Under the pieces are notes generated by a model. The model saw only the letters and a program-made list of their open reading frames with translations. It did no database searches and had not been told where the DNA came from. A program made the translations under genes and the position numbers. Shown piece by piece: positions 34,491 through 39,930 of a stretch of 39,930 bases of DNA (positions within the stretch are counted from its first letter, which is position 1; each line of letters opens with the position of its first letter). Source of the DNA: Robiginitomaculum sp. GTDB lineage: Bacteria; Pseudomonadota; Alphaproteobacteria; Caulobacterales; Maricaulaceae. The stretch is from the NCBI GenBank assembly GCA_016763315.1, contig JAESTZ010000070.1:1-39930 (forward strand). Direction: 5' to 3'.

Positions 34491-35738
34491 ATGGCTATAG
34501 AGATTTTAATGCCGGCACTTAGCCCAACCATGGAAGAGGGCGTATTGGCCAAATGGCACGTAAAGACCGGCGATGCGGTGCAATCAGGTGATGTATTGTT
34601 CGAGATTGAAACCGATAAGGCCTCGATGGAGGTGGAATCCATTGACGAAGGTGTAATGGGTGAAATTCTAGTAACCGGTGGTACTGAAGACGTAAAGGTA
34701 AATGCGGTTGTTGGTATTTTGCTGCAAGATGGCGAAGATGCTTCGGCGGTAGAAACTAAAGCTAGCCCCAAGCCGGCAGCTAAACCTGATACGGTCGAAA
34801 CAGAAACACCAGCAGCAATTACAAAAGTCGAGACGGCACCGGTGAAGCAAAAGAAAGTGGCTGAACCTGTGTCTAGTTCAGATCGTATCAAAATATCCCC
34901 TTTGGCCAAGAGATTGTCTGAACAGGAGGGACTGAATTTAGCCAACATCACGGGAACGGGAACCGGTGGTAGGATAGTTAAGCGTGATGTTGAACAAGCT
35001 ATTGCAAGTGGTGCGGCAACCGCACCGGACACTGCTCAAACCAGCGCCGACGGTTTTGATTTAATACCGCTTGATGGTATGCGAAAAACCATTGCCAAGC
35101 GTATGACTGAGTCATTTCGTGATGTCCCGCATTTTCCGCTAAATGTTGATTGTGAAATTGATAATTTATTGTCGCTGCGTAAGCAAATTAACGAGCAAGT
35201 AGCCGATGACGGCATCAAGCTATCGGTTAATGACTTTATTGTTCGGGCGGCAGCTTTAGCTTTGGTTAAAGTGCCAGAAGCAAATTCCAGCTACACTCCA
35301 GAGGGGCTAAAGCATTGGCATAGTGTCGATATATCAATTGCTGTGGCTATCGATGGTGGACTGATCACTCCAGTTATTCGTGATGCTAGTAATTTAGGGC
35401 TAGCGGCTATTTCCAGTGCTACCAAGGACTTGGCCACGCGCGCCAGAGACCGCAAATTACTACCAGAAGAGTACCAAGGTGGCACATTTACTATCTCTAA
35501 CATGGGTATGATGGGCATTAAATCTTTTGCTTCGATCATTAACCAACCACAAGCATGTATAATGTCGGTGGGCGCAGGTGAAAAACGTGCCGTGGTAAAA
35601 GATGGTGAGTTAGCCGTTGCAACTATGATGACGGTTACTTTGACTTGCGATCACCGGGTGGTTGACGGGGCGATTGGTGCACGGTTATTGGCAGAGTTTA
35701 AGGCCAGAATAGAAAACCCGGGCTTGATGCTGTTATGA
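34491..35738 (+). CDS. pdhC: Pyruvate dehydrogenase E2, dihydrolipoyl acetyltransferase
   Basis: E2 moves the acetyl group from lipoate to CoA and forms the complex core. In the 415-residue protein the lipoyl domain is residues 1-80 (Lys43), followed by an Ala/Pro/Lys-rich hinge. The E1/E3-binding domain lies around 130-165 (ISPLAKRLSEQEGLNLANI). The catalytic domain ends in DHRVVDG with His388 and Asp392. A strong AGGAG ribosome site lies upstream. The stop overlaps the next start as ATGA. Confidence 0.96.
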   Translation: MAIEILMPALSPTMEEGVLAKWHVKTGDAVQSGDVLFEIETDKASMEVESIDEGVMGEILVTGGTEDVKVNAVVGILLQDGEDASAVETKASPKPAAKPDTVETETPAAITKVETAPVKQKKVAEPVSSSDRIKISPLAKRLSEQEGLNLANITGTGTGGRIVKRDVEQAIASGAATAPDTAQTSADGFDLIPLDGMRKTIAKRMTESFRDVPHFPLNVDCEIDNLLSLRKQINEQVADDGIKLSVNDFIVRAAALALVKVPEANSSYTPEGLKHWHSVDISIAVAIDGGLITPVIRDASNLGLAAISSATKDLATRARDRKLLPEEYQGGTFTISNMGMMGIKSFASIINQPQACIMSVGAGEKRAVVKDGELAVATMMTVTLTCDHRVVDGAIGARLLAEFKARIENPGLMLL

Positions 35739-36286
35739 GCAAAACAAGCCCAGCAAAAGTCGGTATAATATGGTATCTGTTTTTAGGTTTAGTCGTTGTT
35801 TTAGGTTTTTTATTTCATGAAGCGGCGCATTGGCTAGCTGGTGAGGCTTTGGGTAATGAGATGGCTATGTCAATTGGCCGTGCTTGGCCAATTGATGGAA
35901 ATTATCTTCTGCCAATCCATGCGCCAATAATCAGCTCTGCTGGGCCGATATTCACAATTTTAGTGGCATTATTTGGCATGTATGTCGCCATACGGTACTC
36001 TGCGCTTTGGGGTTATGCTCTGGTTTTCTCATCATTTATGTTTCGGGCGTTAGCCTTTCTTGTCAGTATAAATAATCCAAATGACGAAGCGAGAATTAGT
36101 GTTTATTTTGGCTTACCATGGTTTGTTTTGCCGGCAATCGTGGCTTTGGGCTTGTTGTGGATTACGATCAAAACATCGCGCTCATTGCAAATAGGCTGGC
36201 GAACTAATGTTCTTGCTTATGTGGTGGTTAGTGCCGTGGTCACAGTTTTGATCATGGCCGATGGTCAATTGCCGGGCATAGGGTAG
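35735..36286 (+). CDS. Putative membrane zinc peptidase (HEXXH, M50-like)
   Basis: A 183-residue protein with about five predicted membrane helices. HEAAH (28-32) follows the end of the first helix, GFLFHEAAHWLAGEALG, as in site-2-type membrane zinc peptidases. ISSAGPIFTIL begins the second helix, and NPNDEAR (114-120) could provide a third zinc ligand. Its ATG overlaps the pdhC stop (ATGA), which locks its translation to E2. I do not recognise a specific family. It could be an inactive or regulatory membrane protein. The peptidase activity is inferred from the motif only. Confidence 0.6.
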   Translation: MSKTSPAKVGIIWYLFLGLVVVLGFLFHEAAHWLAGEALGNEMAMSIGRAWPIDGNYLLPIHAPIISSAGPIFTILVALFGMYVAIRYSALWGYALVFSSFMFRALAFLVSINNPNDEARISVYFGLPWFVLPAIVALGLLWITIKTSRSLQIGWRTNVLAYVVVSAVVTVLIMADGQLPGIG

Positions 36287-36306
36287 CAAATGCTAAGTTG
36301 CGCAAC

Positions 36307-37074
36307 ATGAACCAAGTACATCAGAAAATCCGGCTTATGGATCTGGTTTTTCCTGATCAAACAAACCACCAAGGTGATATGTTTGGCGGTACTGCCTTGG
36401 CGTTTATGGACAAGGTGGCATTTTTAGCCGCAGCCAGATTTGCCAAGCGCGGATTTGTTACGGCTGCGGTTGAGCGAACAGACTTTAAGTCACCGGTTCT
36501 GGTCGGCGAAATTGTTGATCTAACTGGTGAGGTGCGTAGTATCGGCCGCTCTTCCATGCGAGTGCAAGTTAGTTTAACCGCAGAAAATCTGCTTAGTGGT
36601 GATCGTAGATTAACCACCCATGGCGAGTTTACTATGGTTGCCACCGATAGGAAAACCAACAGAAGCCCTTTGCCGCCAGTACCAGAGTATCAAGAGGTAA
36701 AGGGTGACACCACCAAAAGTGTCGAATTGGTATTCCCCGGTGACACCGATCATAGAGGGTTACTCTTTGGTGGTAGAGCCTTAGCTCTGATGGAAAAGGC
36801 AGCTTTTATCAAAGCCTCGCGTCATTCAAGATCTTTGGTGGTGATGGCGTCATTAAAAGAGATTAACTTCGAACATTCGATCCATGTGGGTGAGATGGTT
36901 GAACTAAATACCAGAATTACCAGTGTTGGCCGTTCCTCCATGCGGGTAGAAGTGCAGTTATGGGCGGAAGACTTAACCAATGGAAAGCGCAAGATGGCCA
37001 CCAAAGGGCAATTTGTGATGGTGGCTCTTGGGGCAGATGGTAGACCAACAAAGGCTCCGGCTTTAAATTTCTAA
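36307..37074 (+). CDS. Tandem hot-dog acyl-CoA thioesterase
   Basis: A 255-residue protein made of two hot-dog domains that are clear copies of each other: LVFPDQTNHQGDMFGG and LVFPGDTDHRGLLFGG open the repeats, and SVGRSSMRV or SIGRSSMRV closes them. This is the eukaryote-like ACOT7/BFIT pattern of acyl-CoA thioesterases. ATG 36307 gives the natural N terminus; a TTG at 36298 is an alternative. The position, two genes after pdhC and just before lpdA, suggests a link to acyl-CoA pools around PDH. Its actual chain-length preference cannot be read from sequence. Confidence 0.85.
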   Translation: MNQVHQKIRLMDLVFPDQTNHQGDMFGGTALAFMDKVAFLAAARFAKRGFVTAAVERTDFKSPVLVGEIVDLTGEVRSIGRSSMRVQVSLTAENLLSGDRRLTTHGEFTMVATDRKTNRSPLPPVPEYQEVKGDTTKSVELVFPGDTDHRGLLFGGRALALMEKAAFIKASRHSRSLVVMASLKEINFEHSIHVGEMVELNTRITSVGRSSMRVEVQLWAEDLTNGKRKMATKGQFVMVALGADGRPTKAPALNF

Positions 37075-37084
37075 GGATAGTTAA

Positions 37085-38500
37085 ATGACTGAGAAAAAAT
37101 TTGATATTTTAATTATCGGTGCAGGTCCCGGTGGTTATGTAGCCGCGATCAGAGCTGCGCAACTTGGGTTGAAAACCGCTATTGTCGAGCGGGAGCACCT
37201 TGGCGGTGTTTGTTTGAACTGGGGCTGTATTCCGACCAAGGCTTTATTGCGTTCAGCGGAAGTGTTTGAGATGATAGGGCATGCCGATCAGTTCGGTTTA
37301 AGCGTTGAGAAACCGGGGTTTGATCTGGAAAAAATTGTGAAACGCTCTAGGCAAATTGCCGGACAATTGTCCAAGGGTGTGCAGTTTTTGCTGAAGAAGA
37401 ACAAAGTGCAAGTCATTGACGGTGAGGGGCGTTTGCAAAAAAGTACTATGGCGCCGATTGTCATAGTTAAAGACAAACAGAATAAAGAAACCAAATACAC
37501 TGCAAAACACGTTATTTTAGCCACTGGAGCCAGAGCTAGGACGTTACCTGCGATGGGCTTGGAGCCAGACGGCAAATTGATCTGGACTGCGCGTGAAGCC
37601 ATGGTGCCCAAGGCAATGCCAAAGTCTTTATTGGTGATTGGCTCCGGTGCTATTGGTATCGAATTTGCTTCTTTTTACCAAAGTTTTGGTTGTAAAGTTA
37701 CCGTAGTTGAAATGCTGGATCGGGTATTGCCCGTAGAGGACGAGGAAATTAGTGAATTTGCTCATAAAGCTTTTACTAAACAAGGCATGGAAATAATGAC
37801 TGGGGCGCAAGTAAAGGCAATAGTCAAAGAGCCCAATTCCGTAGTGGCAGAGATTGCCATGAAAGATGGCAAAACTAAAAAACTAGAAACAGAGCGAGTT
37901 ATTTTAGCCATTGGGATTGAAGCTAATACCGATAATATTGGTTTGAATAAATTAGGGGTTAAACTGGATCGTGGGCACGTTCAGGTCGATCAATTTAGTA
38001 AAACCAATGTGGCCGGACTATATGCCATTGGGGATATTACTGCGCCGCCGTGGCTTGCTCACAAAGCCAGTCATGAGGGGGTGATTTGTGTGGAAAAAAT
38101 CGCTGGTGAAAACCCGCATCCGCTTGATCATGCCAATATTCCTGGTTGTACCTATTGTCGTCCGCAAATTGCATCTGTTGGTTTGACTGAACAACAAGCC
38201 AAGGACAAGAACATAAAAATTCGAGTGGGTCGGTTCCCGTTTATTGGTAATGGCAAGGCGATTGCGTTAGGCGAAGCCGAAGGTCTGATTAAAACGATAT
38301 TTGATGCCAAAACCGGAGAATTGCTTGGCGCGCATATGGTCGGTACTGAGGTGACGGAATTGATTGCCGGTTTTGTGATCGGACGCAATTTAGAAACAAC
38401 CGAGGCTGAATTGCTGGAGACAGTCTTTGCGCACCCGACTTTAAGTGAGATGATGCACGAGAGTGTGTTAAATGCTTATGGTCGTGGGATTCACATGTAG
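37085..38500 (+). CDS. lpdA: Dihydrolipoyl dehydrogenase (E3)
   Basis: E3 reoxidises lipoamide with NAD. The 471-residue flavoprotein has GAGPGGYVAA (12-21), the redox disulfide GGVCLNWGCIPTKALL (Cys43, Cys48), NAD motif IGSGAIGIEFASFY, and HPTLSEMMHE with the catalytic His near 449. Its ribosome site, AAGGA, lies 8 bases upstream, and the preceding gene ends only 10 bases before the ATG. It closes the PDH operon. Confidence 0.96.
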   Translation: MTEKKFDILIIGAGPGGYVAAIRAAQLGLKTAIVEREHLGGVCLNWGCIPTKALLRSAEVFEMIGHADQFGLSVEKPGFDLEKIVKRSRQIAGQLSKGVQFLLKKNKVQVIDGEGRLQKSTMAPIVIVKDKQNKETKYTAKHVILATGARARTLPAMGLEPDGKLIWTAREAMVPKAMPKSLLVIGSGAIGIEFASFYQSFGCKVTVVEMLDRVLPVEDEEISEFAHKAFTKQGMEIMTGAQVKAIVKEPNSVVAEIAMKDGKTKKLETERVILAIGIEANTDNIGLNKLGVKLDRGHVQVDQFSKTNVAGLYAIGDITAPPWLAHKASHEGVICVEKIAGENPHPLDHANIPGCTYCRPQIASVGLTEQQAKDKNIKIRVGRFPFIGNGKAIALGEAEGLIKTIFDAKTGELLGAHMVGTEVTELIAGFVIGRNLETTEAELLETVFAHPTLSEMMHESVLNAYGRGIHM

Positions 38501-38559
38501 AATTAAGCTGGCAGAGAGTTGTTGTTGAAAATGTTTGTAACTGAAAATTATTTCAAGAA

Positions 38560-39267
38560 ATGATAAAACGCTTCGCGGAATTATTTGGTTATGAGTTGAT
38601 TAACTCCAAAAAACAGCCGTCACTGGCTGTTCATTTGGCGAGAATTTTTAAACAATGCGAAATTAATTCAGTTCTGGATATCGGTGCTAATCAGGGGCAG
38701 TTTGCCAAAAGTTTACGTAAGCGTGGATATGCTGGAGAAATCCATTCTTTTGAACCAGTGGCTGATAGCTTTAAGGTGCTTCAGCAATATAGTTCCTCAG
38801 ATGCGAATTGGTATGTTTATAATATCGCATTGGGTGATGAATGTGCTTTTAAAGATATTCACGTGTCTAAGGCTAGTGATCTATCATCTTTCTTGCCGGC
38901 AAGTAACTTTGGCTCAAAGCGCTTTGCTAGCATGGCAGAAACTCATACAGAAACTGTAGAAATATCCACCGTTGATATGTTCTTGTCTGAAAACGATGAA
39001 TTGTTTAAGGACAAGAAAATATTTCTAAAAATGGATACTCAGGGTTTTGATGTCAGAGTTTTTAACGGGGCAAGGGATTCTTGGCCTGCAATTGCTGGTT
39101 TGTTGTCAGAATTGTCGTTTCAAAAAATATATAAAGGTATTCCAACTTACCTTGAGGCACTAAGTGTATATGAACAGGCCGGTTATAAAATAACAGGCCT
39201 GTTTCCAATCGTTCGTAATAACGACTTAACGCTTGTGGAAATGGATTGTGTTATGATCAAAAGCTGA
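38560..39267 (+). CDS. FkbM-family methyltransferase
   Basis: A 235-residue SAM-dependent methyltransferase of the FkbM type. [16 protein letters not shown] (37-52) is the SAM motif I, FEPVADSF the acidic-loop motif, and [10 protein letters not shown] with LKMDTQGFD the characteristic FkbM C-terminal signature. FkbM enzymes methylate sugar hydroxyls in secondary metabolites, polysaccharides or glycolipids. No glycan cluster is visible here, so the substrate is unknown. It begins 59 bases after lpdA and may be separately transcribed. Confidence 0.85.
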   Translation: MIKRFAELFGYELINSKKQPSLAVHLARIFKQCEINSVLDIGANQGQFAKSLRKRGYAGEIHSFEPVADSFKVLQQYSSSDANWYVYNIALGDECAFKDIHVSKASDLSSFLPASNFGSKRFASMAETHTETVEISTVDMFLSENDELFKDKKIFLKMDTQGFDVRVFNGARDSWPAIAGLLSELSFQKIYKGIPTYLEALSVYEQAGYKITGLFPIVRNNDLTLVEMDCVMIKS

Positions 39268-39276
39268 TTTTTTGGT

Positions 39277-39930
39277 TTAGTAACCTTTGTCTATAAGCCC
39301 CCGTTCGACAGCAACATAATCAACTTTTCCGGTGCCTAGAACCGGAATTTCATCAACAAGGTCAATTTTCTTTGGAACCGCCAATTCCGGCACTCCATGT
39401 GATTGCGCCCATGCTAAAAGCTCCGCACGGTTTGCATCATCGCAATCACTGCACAAAATTATGGTTTCACCCTTTTTCTTGTGCGGGCGACAAATTGCTA
39501 CGTGCTCGTTATCCGGCCATAAGGCTTTGGCGCAATTTTCAACCACTGCCAACGAGACCATTTCCCCGCCAATTTTGGCAAAGCGTTTGGCGCGACCCTT
39601 GATCATGATATAGCCCTTTTTATCAATCTCGACTATGTCGCCGGTATCATGCCAATCATCATCCATAGTCTCAATTACACCGGGGGCTGAGGGACGTAAA
39701 TATCCACTCATCACATTTACGCCGCGCACGAATAAGCGCCCACCTTTGGCAATACCTTCAACTTTTTCTAGGCGGGATTCCATGCCCGGTAGTAATTTAC
39801 CAACAGTTCCAACTCTGTTATCTTCGGGTTGATTAACGGCAATTACCGGTGAAGTCTCGGTAACTCCATAGCCCTCAAGAATAGGAAACTTGTATTTTTT
39901 CTTGATCATTGATCTGGTTTCGTCACGAAC
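39277..39930 (-). CDS. Acyl-ACP synthetase-like AMP ligase, C-terminal part
   Basis: The C-terminal part of an AMP-forming acyl-activating enzyme, running off the right edge. The frame continues in-phase upstream of 39909 to the window end, so the apparent ATG there is internal. LEGYGVTETSPVIAVN is core motif A5, HDTGDIVEIDKKGYIMIKGR motif A7-A8, and LGTGKVDY contains the A10 lysine. The closest match in memory is the Aas group (2-acyl-glycerophosphoethanolamine acyltransferase/acyl-ACP synthetase), but the upstream acyltransferase is not visible. Confidence 0.8.
   Translation of the reverse strand, partial: VRDETRSMIKKKYKFPILEGYGVTETSPVIAVNQPEDNRVGTVGKLLPGMESRLEKVEGIAKGGRLFVRGVNVMSGYLRPSAPGVIETMDDDWHDTGDIVEIDKKGYIMIKGRAKRFAKIGGEMVSLAVVENCAKALWPDNEHVAICRPHKKKGETIILCSDCDDANRAELLAWAQSHGVPELAVPKKIDLVDEIPVLGTGKVDYVAVERGLIDKGY

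Noticed and set aside
1-39930. CRISPR arrays, tRNA, rRNA, integrases and transposases
   Set aside because: I found no regularly spaced repeats, cloverleaf with CCA-type acceptor, or recombinase motifs in the translated frames.

Overview
The window is about 40 kb of compact, moderately AT-rich bacterial chromosome. It most likely comes from an alphaproteobacterium. The evidence is two DUF2336 proteins next to an Hpt protein, a lipoyl domain fused to the pyruvate dehydrogenase E1 beta subunit, a suf operon carrying IscR, two cysteine desulfurases and a SufT/DUF59 protein, and a CycH-type CcmI. The genus cannot be named from this sequence. I saw no rRNA, tRNA, CRISPR array, insertion sequence or phage gene.

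Layout. 1-1842: anmK (anhydromuropeptide recycling), convergent with an alpha/beta hydrolase. 1940-9229: an iron-sulfur assembly operon, iscR - IscS-type desulfurase - sufB - cupin - sufC - sufD - sufS - sufT. It has a strong IscR type-1-like operator in front and start/stop overlaps at most junctions. 9215-12284: divergent glpD and glpK for glycerol use. 12290-15726: an accessory patch with a SMI1/KNR4-like protein, a frameshifted membrane/coiled-coil gene, palindromes, a 14-bp direct repeat, a JmjC/cupin-like oxygenase and a small secreted protein. 15879-20586: a lytic transglycosylase, two DUF2336 proteins, an Hpt phosphotransfer protein and NAD kinase. 20789-25020: an envelope beta-rich protein, a cytochrome c lipoprotein, a ferredoxin-NAD reductase and an aldehyde dehydrogenase. 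25030-29144: ccmF-G-H-I for cytochrome c maturation, read on the minus strand. 29290-31579: a Tat-type M19 dipeptidase followed by an FMN L-lactate dehydrogenase. 31672-38500: a pyruvate dehydrogenase operon, pdhA - pdhB - GFA-like - pdhC - HEXXH membrane protein - tandem hot-dog thioesterase - lpdA. 38560-39930: an FkbM methyltransferase and the C-terminal part of an acyl-ACP synthetase-like AMP ligase cut by the window end.

Functional reading. Much of the window serves respiratory metabolism: Fe-S assembly supplies dehydrogenases, Ccm makes c-type cytochromes, GlpD and LldD feed electrons to quinone, and PDH makes acetyl-CoA. The points most worth following are three uncharacterised passengers locked into conserved operons: the cupin inside suf, and the GFA-like and HEXXH membrane proteins inside pdh. 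Also notable are the frameshifted coiled-coil membrane gene at 13327-14006, the DUF2336/Hpt neighbourhood and the IscR operator. No complete new defence or mobile system is evident.
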